From positions 1 through 49,425 of the forward strand of contig NZ_JABUZA010000034.1 in the NCBI RefSeq assembly GCF_014897985.1: a stretch of 49,425 nucleotides of DNA. Reading direction: 5' to 3'. Of the stretch, positions 24,816 through 32,459 are shown piece after piece. This DNA comes from Halomonas colorata (lineage in GTDB: Bacteria; Pseudomonadota; Gammaproteobacteria; Pseudomonadales; Halomonadaceae). Numbering within the stretch: the stretch's first letter is position 1; each line of letters starts with the position of its first letter. Under the pieces are notes generated by a model that ran no database searches, had not been told where the DNA came from, and saw only the letters and a list, made by a program, of their open reading frames with translations. The translations under genes were made by a program, and so were the position numbers.

Positions 24816-25673
24816 ATGAGTGAGCAAGTAATCGCCGCGATTGATGGCTCAGAGTTTTCAGAAGGTGTGTGCGACTACGCTGCCTGGGCAAGCTTGGCGC
24901 TAAATGCACCCCTGTGCTTTGTGCATGTGTTGGACAACCACTCAGCAGCGCCCAGTGAACAGGATCTTTCAGGTAATCTACATTTTGGCGCCCGCGAGCA
25001 TTTGATGGAGGAGCTTTCAGCGCTTGATGAGCAGCGCGCCAAAGTGAACCGCGAGCAGGGGAAGCTAATGCTGGAAGCCGCTCAGAAGCGGACGAAAGCG
25101 AAAGACATTAGTGACTCGACTACCCGCCAGCTAAATGGGACGCTGGTGGAAACCTTGGTAGCGCTTGAAAAAGACATACGGCTACTGGTGGTAGGTAAAC
25201 GTGGCGAGACGGCCCACCAGGCCAGCGGCCATCTGGGCGCCAATCTTGAGCGCGTCGTGCGTGAAATGCATCGACCGATTCTCATGGTCCCGGCTACCTT
25301 CAAGCGGCCTGAAAAGGTGCTGATCGCCTTCGATGGCAGCAAAACGGCTCGCAAGGGAGTAGAAATGCTGGCCCGCTCGCCGCTGTTTGCGGGCAGCGAG
25401 TGCCATGTATTGATTGTGGGTGCCGAAACGGCAGAAAATCACTCCCAGCTTGACTGGGCGCTGGATAATCTTCGCGAAGCGGGCCACCAGGCAGAAGGTG
25501 CTATTCGTGCAGGTGATGTAGACGAGGCATTACAGGCCTATGTGCAGGAGCACGGCATTGATCTGCTGGTGATGGGCGCCTACGGGCACTCGCGCATTCG
25601 CCATTTGCTGGTGGGCAGCACGACGACCGCGATGCTCCGCGGTAGCCATATCCCGGTGCTGATTCTGCGCTGA
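24816..25673 (+). CDS. Universal stress protein with two tandem UspA domains
   Basis: A 285-residue cytosolic protein with two Usp folds (about 1-150 and 165-285). The second carries an ATP-binding pattern, GAYGHSRIRHLLVGSTTTAML. The first has the less conserved VVGKRGETAHQASGHLGANLERVVREMHRPILMVP. AGGAG precedes the ATG. It follows the SulP gene closely, suggesting the transporter and stress protein work together, for example in monitoring energy or anion status. A close paralogue lies at 27761-28615. The biochemical role of tandem Usp proteins is poorly defined. Confidence 0.9.
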   Translation: MSEQVIAAIDGSEFSEGVCDYAAWASLALNAPLCFVHVLDNHSAAPSEQDLSGNLHFGAREHLMEELSALDEQRAKVNREQGKLMLEAAQKRTKAKDISDSTTRQLNGTLVETLVALEKDIRLLVVGKRGETAHQASGHLGANLERVVREMHRPILMVPATFKRPEKVLIAFDGSKTARKGVEMLARSPLFAGSECHVLIVGAETAENHSQLDWALDNLREAGHQAEGAIRAGDVDEALQAYVQEHGIDLLVMGAYGHSRIRHLLVGSTTTAMLRGSHIPVLILR

Positions 25674-25720
25674 TCGATAGCCAGTGATGTTTGAAACCTG
25701 TGCGGTTCAAGGCCGCCTCG

Positions 25721-26707
25721 CTACTGGTTGGCGGGGCGGCTTTCTTGTCCATGGCCTTCAGGCAGCAGCCGGTTGGGCACCCAGCGCAGGAAAACGATCA
25801 TGCCGAAAAGCTCGACCAGCGACTGAAAGACAATCACCACCACGGCGACCTGCAAGGCTTCCGGCAGGGCCAGGGCAATGGGCAGCATGACAAACGAATT
25901 GCGCGTGCCAAAGCTGAAGGCCAGCGTTCTGGCGCTGGCTACAGGAAGCCTGAACAGCGTGCCCAATAGCTTCCCCAGCCATCCCGCAAACATCAGAAAA
26001 CCTATAAAGATAAGCACTACCTGGGCCATCACATAATAAAGCCCGTCTAGGCTATTCACCTGCGACGCCGCTATGGTAAAGACCACCAGCGCAAGCAATG
26101 GCACGGGAAGTATGCCCAAACAGTAAGTGATCTTCTTAATGCGGGGTTGCCGAGCGCCAGCGTACTCGGTCAGCCAGGCCAGCGCTAACGGCAGTAAAAT
26201 AAAGCCTGCAAAAGCGCCCAGTAGCGCCGTCGAAAAGGTAAGCAGAAACCACTCGCTGCCTAAGAACAGCCACAGGTAGAGCGGCAACGCGATTATCTGC
26301 ACCAGCAATAGCAGCGGGGTGGCGGCAATGGCTCGCGCAGTATCGCCTTTACCTAAGTGGGTGAAGCTGATAAACCAATCGGTGCAGGGCACTAAAAGTA
26401 CCAGTAACACACCGGCCAGCACGGCGGGGGAAAGCGGGAGCCACAGCAGCATCATGGCTAAAAATGCCGGAATAGCCACAAAGTTGCCGACCAGCAGGGC
26501 GATCATAAAGCGGGTATCGGTGGCACCTTGTGCTATGCGTAGCAAAGGGATCTGGGTAAACGTTACGTAGAGCAGTACGCCTAATAGTGGCCACAATAAA
26601 CGGTCAAAAGACGCCGTTAGCTCTGGCGCATAGGCGCCTAGCGCTAAGCCCGCACAAATAAAGCCAAGATATATCCAGGACTGATGTTTTTCCATCTGGT
26701 CACGCAT
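25721..26707 (-). CDS. ACR3-like arsenic resistance / bile acid:sodium symporter family transporter
   Basis: A 328-residue membrane protein with about ten helices, of the BART superfamily branch that includes arsenite exporters ACR3. The essential ACR3 cysteine is matched in LLVPCTDWFISFTHLGKGD (ACR3 proteins have a PCT motif followed by a similar helix and a GD pair), and the conserved glutamate late in the protein is matched in FQSLVELFGM. No arsR or arsC gene is nearby. The substrate could be arsenite, antimonite or another anion. Start choice is uncertain, since neither ATG at 26707 nor 26695 has a good ribosome site. The overlapping fluC genes lie just upstream on the same strand. Confidence 0.72.
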   Translation of the reverse strand: MRDQMEKHQSWIYLGFICAGLALGAYAPELTASFDRLLWPLLGVLLYVTFTQIPLLRIAQGATDTRFMIALLVGNFVAIPAFLAMMLLWLPLSPAVLAGVLLVLLVPCTDWFISFTHLGKGDTARAIAATPLLLLVQIIALPLYLWLFLGSEWFLLTFSTALLGAFAGFILLPLALAWLTEYAGARQPRIKKITYCLGILPVPLLALVVFTIAASQVNSLDGLYYVMAQVVLIFIGFLMFAGWLGKLLGTLFRLPVASARTLAFSFGTRNSFVMLPIALALPEALQVAVVVIVFQSLVELFGMIVFLRWVPNRLLPEGHGQESRPANQ

Positions 26708-26759
26708 TAAGGGGGAGTGCTCCTGGCCGCTTAGGGTTAACGGTGGCTGGTGTAGGTTT

Positions 26760-27134
26760 TTATGAGCGCGCCATGCGATCGCCTACTGCAGCGGCGCCCA
26801 GCCACAGCGGTAGGCTAACCACTAGATACACAAGCGCAAGGCCCGGCTTGCCTATATCAATAAAATGCAGTGTCTCTACGCTGAACAGTGAGAACGTCGT
26901 AAAGCCGCCACAAAATCCTGCGATGCCAAAAGGCTGCCACCAACGGGTAGGCGCAAGCGTTGCCACAGCGGCTAACCAGCCAATCAGCCACGAGCCTGCC
27001 ACGTTGGCCAGCAGCGTGCCCCAGGGGAAATAGCTGCCCAGCGTTGCTTGAGCACCAAGCGATACCGCATAGCGCATTGCGCTACCCAGACCGCTGCCAA
27101 TGCCTACGGCTAAATAATGCTGCCAAGCCTTCAT
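26760..27134 (-). CDS. crcB: Fluoride channel FluC/CrcB, second subunit
   Basis: A 124-residue four-helix membrane protein of the Fluc family, which lets toxic fluoride leave the cell. Conserved elements are GSGLGSAMRYAV, GTLLANVAGSWLIG with Asn44, and GFCGGFTTFSLFS with the Phe-box residues Phe81 and Phe84. The ATG at 27134 overlaps the stop of the other fluC gene (ATGA), so translation is coupled. The longer open frame to 27314 overlaps that gene and is rejected. Two unequal tandem copies suggest a heterodimeric channel. Confidence 0.88.
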   Translation of the reverse strand: MKAWQHYLAVGIGSGLGSAMRYAVSLGAQATLGSYFPWGTLLANVAGSWLIGWLAAVATLAPTRWWQPFGIAGFCGGFTTFSLFSVETLHFIDIGKPGLALVYLVVSLPLWLGAAAVGDRMARS

Positions 27135-27508
27135 GAGCGGCTCCCGGATAACAGCCAGCCCACATAAGCCATACAAAGGCCAAGCAACAGCGTCGCGATA
27201 ATATTGGTAATAGCCCTTATAGAATGGCCACTTCGCCAAAGCCCAAGCGTTTGTAAGCTGAATGACGAGACGGTGGTGTAACCCCCGAGTAGCCCGGTGA
27301 CGCTTATAAGCCAAAGCGATGAAGTAGCGTGCTCAGGAAAGCCCTGTGTGCCTAAAAGCCAGCCAGCCGCCAACGCGCCGCTAGCGTTTACACAAAGCGT
27401 ACCCCAGGGGAATTGCTGTCCATACTTTTTGGCGAGCAGGTTTGCAATTGCAAAACGCCCCATGCCGCCAAGCGCGCCGCCTAACGCCACTAATAAAAAA
27501 CTCATCAT
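27131..27508 (-). CDS. crcB: Fluoride channel FluC/CrcB, first subunit
   Basis: A 125-residue FluC paralogue with four predicted helices. It keeps GGALGGMGRFAI, GTLCVNASGALAAG (Asn41) and GLLGGYTTVSSFS. The first Phe-box position is Val80 instead of Phe, while Phe83 is kept, a departure from canonical homodimeric channels. It overlaps the second subunit gene by four bases. I found no fluoride riboswitch in front of it. Either ATG at 27508 or 27505 could be the start. Confidence 0.87.
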   Translation of the reverse strand: MMSFLLVALGGALGGMGRFAIANLLAKKYGQQFPWGTLCVNASGALAAGWLLGTQGFPEHATSSLWLISVTGLLGGYTTVSSFSLQTLGLWRSGHSIRAITNIIATLLLGLCMAYVGWLLSGSRS

Positions 27509-27604
27509 GCCAAGCCCCTGCTGACGTCATCGGGTGCGCCCAATGGCTGGGTTTTAAGCTAAAAGCGCCAAAGTGTATCACGCCATTCTATGGAGGTAGG
27601 AAGA

Positions 27605-27682
27605 GGCGCTAATGGCGATATGAGTAGACAGAATCCCCAGAAAGAACTAATACACAGGTAAGAGCCAATAAAAATTAGCGCC
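27605..27682. repeat. Widely spaced perfect inverted repeat between fluC and the second usp gene
   Basis: GGCGCTAAT (27605-27613) and ATTAGCGCC (27674-27682) form a perfect 9-base inverted repeat 60 bases apart in the divergent gap. It could close a structured RNA leader on either strand or be chance. It does not fit the fluoride riboswitch consensus as I know it. Confidence 0.35.
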
Positions 27683-27760
27683 CCTTGCTAGTCGATCACT
27701 CCACCTAAACGAGGAATAGGTCATCAGCGCAGTGTCTGCACTCACTTGAAGAGGTCGCTT

Positions 27761-28615
27761 ATGTCTGACTACGTTTTAGCCGCTATTGATCGCTCCCCGT
27801 TTGCAGAAGGTGTTTGCCAATATGCCGCATGGGCAGCAAAGGCGCTGGATGCTTCACTCACGTTTATCCATGTGGTCGAGCATGACGCTCAGACGGTGAG
27901 TCCTGACCTGACCGGTCATCTGGGTTTGGGGACCCGTGAGCATTTACTGGAAGAGCTAGCTAACGTTGATAAGCAGCGCGCTAAAATTGCTCGCGAACAG
28001 GGTCGCTTATTGCTTGAGGCAGCGACGACGTGTGCCGAAAAGGCGGGTATTGCAGAGTTTGAAAGCGTGCAGCGTCATGGAACGCTGATCGAAACCCTCA
28101 CCGACCAGGAGCACACGTTACATTTGCTGGTTCTCGGGAAGCGTGGGGAAACAACCCATCTGGCAAACGGCCATGTAGGCGCCAACCTTGAACGCGTTGT
28201 CCGAGAAATGCAGCGTCCCATTCTGATGGTGCCCAGGGAGTTTATCCCGCCTCATAAAGTCATGATGGCTTTTGATGGCAGTGCGACGGCACGTAAGAGT
28301 ATTAAGATGGTGGCGAAAAGCCCGCTGCTTAAGGGGCTTGAGTGCCATGTGGTGCTGGTGGGTGCAGAAACCGCCGAAAACCGTCTACAGCTGGCCTGGG
28401 CATTAAAAGCATTGCGCGATGAGCAGCATAGCGTTAAAGGCGCGATACATGCAGGCGATGTAGAAGAAACGCTGCGCCATTATCAGCAGGACCATAAGAT
28501 CGATATGCTGGTGATGGGCGCCTATGGACACTCGCGCATTCGTCGTTTATTACTGGGCAGCACGACCACTACAATGCTGCGAAAAACCCAGGTGCCGGTA
28601 CTGATTTTGCGCTAA
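27761..28615 (+). CDS. Universal stress protein with two tandem UspA domains (paralogue)
   Basis: A 284-residue tandem Usp protein closely related over its whole length to the one at 24816-25673 (for example GKRGETTHLANGHVGANLERVVREMQRPILMVP and GAYGHSRIRRLLLGSTTTTMLR). The ATG at 27761 follows AGAGG; the TTG at 27746 is rejected. The two copies flank the inverted ACR3-fluC block, suggesting a local duplication followed by insertion or rearrangement. Unlike its paralogue it has no transporter partner on the same strand. Confidence 0.9.
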   Translation: MSDYVLAAIDRSPFAEGVCQYAAWAAKALDASLTFIHVVEHDAQTVSPDLTGHLGLGTREHLLEELANVDKQRAKIAREQGRLLLEAATTCAEKAGIAEFESVQRHGTLIETLTDQEHTLHLLVLGKRGETTHLANGHVGANLERVVREMQRPILMVPREFIPPHKVMMAFDGSATARKSIKMVAKSPLLKGLECHVVLVGAETAENRLQLAWALKALRDEQHSVKGAIHAGDVEETLRHYQQDHKIDMLVMGAYGHSRIRRLLLGSTTTTMLRKTQVPVLILR

Positions 28616-28651
28616 CGGTACTTCCGGCACGTCTGTCATACGCGAAAACAA

Positions 28652-28699
28652 CCCTTGGCAAACGGCTACAGATGTAGCTTTTCATCGGCTTGCCAAGGG
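28652..28699. terminator. Nested inverted repeats between the second usp gene and leuA
   Basis: An outer perfect 10-base inverted repeat (CCCTTGGCAA 28652-28661, TTGCCAAGGG 28690-28699) encloses an inner hairpin (GCTACA-GA-TGTAGC, 28665-28678) followed by TTTT. The inner hairpin would terminate the plus-strand usp transcript; the outer pair could form a larger stem for either convergent transcript. Confidence 0.65.
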
Positions 28700-28736
28700 C
28701 GTAACTGCATAGACCTTAAATATTAGGCCTTAAACA

Positions 28737-30431
28737 TTAGACCGTAAGCGCGCTTTCGGACGACTGCTGAGCGCTCTTATCGGCGTTTTGCGCCGCTAAA
28801 TTGATCCCTGAAATCAGTGCTTTCAATGAAGCACTCACGGTATCGCTATCTTCAGCAAAGGCACAGATCCGCTGGCCGTCTATGTTGAGCTGCACAAAGG
28901 CAATGGCATTGGCTTCGCTGTCGCCGCCTAGTGAGTGTTCGCTGTAATCTATAATGCCGATACTGGTACCGGAATGTTTCTGCCAGGCGTCGGTAAACGC
29001 GGACATAGCGCCATTACCTGAACCCGCTAAACGCAGCGTTTCACTGCCTTGCCAAAGGGTAACTTCAAGCCCTTCGCGCTGGCCCTTGGAGAGCTGGTAA
29101 TCCGCCAGCGAAAGCGGTGTGTCCTGAGTGAAGTTGTCGCACATCACTTGGCGAACCATCTCGCTTGAAAGCTCGCTGGCGCGATCTTCACTCTCTTTTT
29201 GCACATAGGGAGCGAGTGCCAGCATCATCCAACGTGGCAGGTTGATGCCGTAGTCACGCTCCAACAAGAAGGCCATGCCGCCCTTGCCGGATTGGCTGTT
29301 AACCCGAATCACCGCTTGATAATCGCGGCCAATATCGTGAGGGTCAATCGGCAAATAGGCCACTTGCCACGGCTCATCAGTCTTCTGGTGTTTCAAGGAT
29401 TTGCGAATCGCATCCTGGTGGCTGCCCGAGAATGCGGTATACACCATTTCGCCTACCCACGGGTGGCGTGGATGCATGGCAATCCCGGTGCACTCGTTGA
29501 CCACCTGGATGATTTCATCGGGGTTGGAAAGATCAAGCTTGGGATCAATGCCCTGGCTATAAAGATTCATGGCCAGCGTCACGATATCCATGTTGCCGGT
29601 ACGCTCGCCGTTGCCCAGCAAAGTGCCTTCTACTCGGTCGGCCCCTGCCAATAAAGCAAGCTCTGCTGAGGCCACGGCACCGCCCCGGTCGTTATGGGTA
29701 TGTACCGAGATAATCACGCTGTCGCGACGGCTAATGTGCTGGCAGAAGTATTCGATCTGGTCGGCATGGTGATGGGGGCCGGCCACTTCGACGGTCGTCG
29801 GCAGGTTGAGAATACATTTGTTCTCAGGGGTTGGCTGCCAGACGTCCATGACTGCTTCGCAGATAGCCAGTGAGAAATCGATTTCGGTGCTGGAGAAACT
29901 TTCTGGGGTGTACTCGAAACGCCACTCAATGTCAGGGTATTGGGCGGCGTAGGTTTTGACCCAGTTAGCACCCTGAACGGCAATATCAGTAATGCCATCG
30001 CGGTCCATCTCAAAAACGCGCTCGCGCTGAATGGTTGAGGTGGAGTTATACAGGTGGACAATGGCTCGCTTGGCACCCACTAACGATTCAAAGGTCTTTT
30101 CAATCAGGTGCTCGCGGCACTGTACCAGCACAGCAATGGTGACATCGTCCGGAATCTGGTTTTCTTCAATTAGCCAGCGGACAAAATCAAAATCGGGCTG
30201 GCTGGCGGAAGGAAACCCCACCATGACTTCTTTAATGCCCACCTTGACGATCTGATGCCAGAAGCGTTTTTTCTGCTCAACGGTCATCGGCTCCAGCAGC
30301 GCCTGGTTACCGTCACGTAGGTCTTCACTTACCCAGATCGGCGCGCGATCAAGGTCTCGGTCAGGCCATTGGCGGTTAAACGCAGGAACGCGCGGTGCTG
30401 GGCGATATTTACGATGATCGAAAGCAGACAT
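28737..30431 (-). CDS. leuA: 2-isopropylmalate synthase LeuA
   Basis: Condenses 2-oxoisovalerate and acetyl-CoA, the first committed step of leucine synthesis. The 564-residue protein is the long (type 2) form found in many proteobacteria and actinobacteria. The N-terminal HMGL TIM barrel (about 30-310) shows SEDLRDGNQALLEPM, with the metal-binding Asp and the substrate Arg, and VHTHNDRGGAVASAELALLAGADRVEGTLLGNGERTGN. The C-terminal LeuA dimer/regulatory domain (about 430-545) binds leucine in the family. A Lrp-family gene is divergent from it. No leucine-rich leader peptide was found upstream. Confidence 0.94.
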   Translation of the reverse strand: MSAFDHRKYRPAPRVPAFNRQWPDRDLDRAPIWVSEDLRDGNQALLEPMTVEQKKRFWHQIVKVGIKEVMVGFPSASQPDFDFVRWLIEENQIPDDVTIAVLVQCREHLIEKTFESLVGAKRAIVHLYNSTSTIQRERVFEMDRDGITDIAVQGANWVKTYAAQYPDIEWRFEYTPESFSSTEIDFSLAICEAVMDVWQPTPENKCILNLPTTVEVAGPHHHADQIEYFCQHISRRDSVIISVHTHNDRGGAVASAELALLAGADRVEGTLLGNGERTGNMDIVTLAMNLYSQGIDPKLDLSNPDEIIQVVNECTGIAMHPRHPWVGEMVYTAFSGSHQDAIRKSLKHQKTDEPWQVAYLPIDPHDIGRDYQAVIRVNSQSGKGGMAFLLERDYGINLPRWMMLALAPYVQKESEDRASELSSEMVRQVMCDNFTQDTPLSLADYQLSKGQREGLEVTLWQGSETLRLAGSGNGAMSAFTDAWQKHSGTSIGIIDYSEHSLGGDSEANAIAFVQLNIDGQRICAFAEDSDTVSASLKALISGINLAAQNADKSAQQSSESALTV

Positions 30432-30642
30432 GGTGAAATTCCTAAGGGTTAATGACTTGGAAAACTGGCCGCTTGTGGTGTAGGCCTTGGTGCATTAAAA
30501 CACGCTCATCGGTGCAGACTCATGATGCAGAGTATGGCACGCAACTGTTAACTGCTTTTGGCAGTGTGGATAGTGTAACGGGTTTGTGGCGCTAGGTTGT
30601 TGCTAAAAATAGATAAAAATGGCATTAATTGGCAGTATATTT

Positions 30643-30662
30643 TAATAAATTGAAATTTATTA
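30643..30662 (+). promoter_or_regulatory. Perfect 20-base palindrome before the Lrp-family gene
   Basis: AATAAATT-GA-AATTTATT, flanked by a further T/A pair, is a perfect palindrome ending 16 bases before the start codon and just upstream of the ribosome site AGGAG. It lies in the divergent gap with leuA. A regulator binding here could block its own gene, as Lrp-type proteins often do; AT-rich dyads suit that family. Confidence 0.55.
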
Positions 30663-30678
30663 GCAGGAGCTGCTTATT

Positions 30679-31161
30679 ATGTCGATAACGCCATTGACGC
30701 TGGATCGCTTTGATCGCCAGATTTTGGCTATCCTGCAGCAGGAAGGGCGGATCAGCAACCAGGAGCTTGCCGACCGAATTGGCCTTTCGGCGTCGCCCTG
30801 CTTACGCCGGGTCCGCGCGCTGGAAGAGCACGGCTTGATTATGCAATATCGCGCCGAGGTAGATGCCCGCCAGTTGGGTTATCAACTGATGGTGCTGCTG
30901 CACATTGCGATGGATCAACATACCTCTGAGCGATTTGAGAACTTTGAACACCATATCCGACAGATTCCCAACGTCATTGAGTGTTTGATTATTACCGGGC
31001 AGGCTGCCGATTTTCAGTTAAAAATTTTGGTGCGCGATATGGATGACTACCAGCATTTGCTGCTGCACGTGATCAACCGTATTGAAGGGGTCACCGGTGC
31101 ACATACAAGCTTTGTGCTTCGCCGGGTTTTCGAGCACCGACCCGTGCCCAGCGAACGCTGA
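30679..31161 (+). CDS. Lrp/AsnC-family transcriptional regulator
   Basis: A 160-residue feast/famine regulator: helix-turn-helix (about 8-60, DRQILAILQQEGRISNQELADRIGLSASPCLRRVRALEEHGLI) and RAM domain (about 70-150). It resembles amino-acid responsive Lrp-like regulators rather than the 164-residue global Lrp in detail, but the distinction is uncertain. Divergent leuA and the palindrome directly upstream suggest local control and autoregulation. A RidA-family gene follows 71 bases later on the same strand. Confidence 0.87.
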   Translation: MSITPLTLDRFDRQILAILQQEGRISNQELADRIGLSASPCLRRVRALEEHGLIMQYRAEVDARQLGYQLMVLLHIAMDQHTSERFENFEHHIRQIPNVIECLIITGQAADFQLKILVRDMDDYQHLLLHVINRIEGVTGAHTSFVLRRVFEHRPVPSER

Positions 31162-31232
31162 GCACGAAAGCATGGTCAGCGATTAGATAGCCGTTTACAC
31201 TGCCTTTTTACCCATATGCAGTGGAGTCTTCT

Positions 31233-31592
31233 ATGTCTATCAAGCGTCACGATACCAAAGCCCGTATGAGCCGCGCCGTTATTCATCAGGGCGTTGCCTA
31301 TTTATGTGGCCAGGTGGCCGGGCCTGAAGCGCGCAATGGCGATATTACCGCGCAGACACAAAGCATGCTGGCCCGCGTCGATGCACTGTTAAAAGAGATT
31401 GGTTCCAGCCGCGAGGAGCTGCTCAGTGCCACGATTTATCTCAAGGATGGCAGCGATTTCGCCGCCATGAATGACGTTTGGGACGCCTGGGTACCCGAAG
31501 GCTATGCGCCGGCTCGTACCTGCGTGTGTGCTCCGATGCCTGCCGACGAATTAAAAGTAGAAGTTAGCGTAACGACGGCTGTTTCGGCCTAA
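31233..31592 (+). CDS. RidA family (YjgF/YER057c/UK114) protein
   Basis: A 119-residue RidA-superfamily protein. RidA itself hydrolyses reactive enamine and imine intermediates released by PLP enzymes. Features are [16 protein letters not shown], the helix [50 protein letters not shown], and [22 protein letters not shown], which carries the conserved Arg and Glu. This looks like a RidA subfamily member rather than archetypal RidA. The ATG at 31233 follows TGGAG; the GTG at 31221 is rejected. It ends three bases from the convergent hexR. Confidence 0.85.
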   Translation: MSIKRHDTKARMSRAVIHQGVAYLCGQVAGPEARNGDITAQTQSMLARVDALLKEIGSSREELLSATIYLKDGSDFAAMNDVWDAWVPEGYAPARTCVCAPMPADELKVEVSVTTAVSA

Positions 31593-31595
31593 CGA

Positions 31596-32459
31596 TTATT
31601 GGCTGGACGAATCTAGCGGAAAGCGGGTATCACGCAGGCTGTCTTTGATTTTCTTAAGGTGCGGCAGGAAATCCTCGCCGCGCCGCAGCGTGACCCCGGT
31701 GGCTAGCGCGTCAATCAGTGTGAGCTGAATTACCCTGGAGGTCATCGGCATATAGTGGTCGGTATCTTCTGGTGTCGCCACATCCAGGGTGGCGCTGCAC
31801 TCTGCACTCAGCGGTGAGTCTGGCGCAGTAATACCCAGCACCACCGCTCCGGCTTCACGCGCCACGCGCGCGATGTCGACCAGCTCACGGGTACGCCCGG
31901 TGTAGGAGATAATCACCACCACATCACCGGTATGGCAGGCTGCTGCCACCATGCGCTGCATCAGGACGTCGACGTACGCCATCACCGGCAGGTTGAAGCG
32001 GAAAAACTTATGCTGGGCATCCTGAGCGACAGCCCCTGACGCGCCCAAGCCAAAAAAATGGATCTGTTTCGCCTGGGTTAGATAATCAACCATGCGCTCG
32101 ACGGCTGAGATATTGATGTCACGCTGTGCTTCATCCAGTGCGGCAATCGTTGCGCCAAAAATTTTGTGTGTGTATTGGGCGGCCGTATCACCAGGCTCTA
32201 CCGCGCGAGTGACATACGGGGTTCCGCCTGCCAGGCTTTGGGCCAGTTTGATTTTAAAATCTGGATAGCCCTTGGCGCCAAAGTTGCGGCAAAACCGATT
32301 AACAGTAGGCTCACTGACGCTGGCCGCCTGGGCGAGGCTTGCGATGCTTAAGCTGGTTGCCGCGGCCGGATCTTCTAAAATCACATTAGCGACTTTGCGC
32401 TCGGAGCGATTTAAATCTTCTAAGCGTTCGCGTAAGCGATTAAGCAAATCATGCGCCAT
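31596..32459 (-). CDS. hexR: RpiR-family regulator HexR
   Basis: A 287-residue RpiR-type regulator: N-terminal helix-turn-helix (about 1-80, [40 protein letters not shown]) and a C-terminal SIS sugar-phosphate domain (about 125-255, [49 protein letters not shown]). In pseudomonads HexR senses 2-keto-3-deoxy-6-phosphogluconate and controls Entner-Doudoroff and related carbon genes. The ATG at 32459 has GGAG in front; the frame extending to 32615 is rejected. It overlaps by 11 bases the end of the EAL response regulator gene, an unusual partner, and no zwf or edd gene is nearby. Confidence 0.88.
   Translation of the reverse strand: MAHDLLNRLRERLEDLNRSERKVANVILEDPAAATSLSIASLAQAASVSEPTVNRFCRNFGAKGYPDFKIKLAQSLAGGTPYVTRAVEPGDTAAQYTHKIFGATIAALDEAQRDINISAVERMVDYLTQAKQIHFFGLGASGAVAQDAQHKFFRFNLPVMAYVDVLMQRMVAAACHTGDVVVIISYTGRTRELVDIARVAREAGAVVLGITAPDSPLSAECSATLDVATPEDTDHYMPMTSRVIQLTLIDALATGVTLRRGEDFLPHLKKIKDSLRDTRFPLDSSSQ

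Noticed and set aside
27509..27760. Fluoride riboswitch before fluC
   Set aside because: The conserved fluoride aptamer pattern could not be matched on the minus strand; only the widely spaced repeat at 27605-27682 was seen.
30432..30490. Leucine leader peptide for leuA attenuation
   Set aside because: A 17-codon frame (MHQGLHHKRPVFQVINP) lies just upstream, but it has a single Leu and no attenuator hairpin follows.
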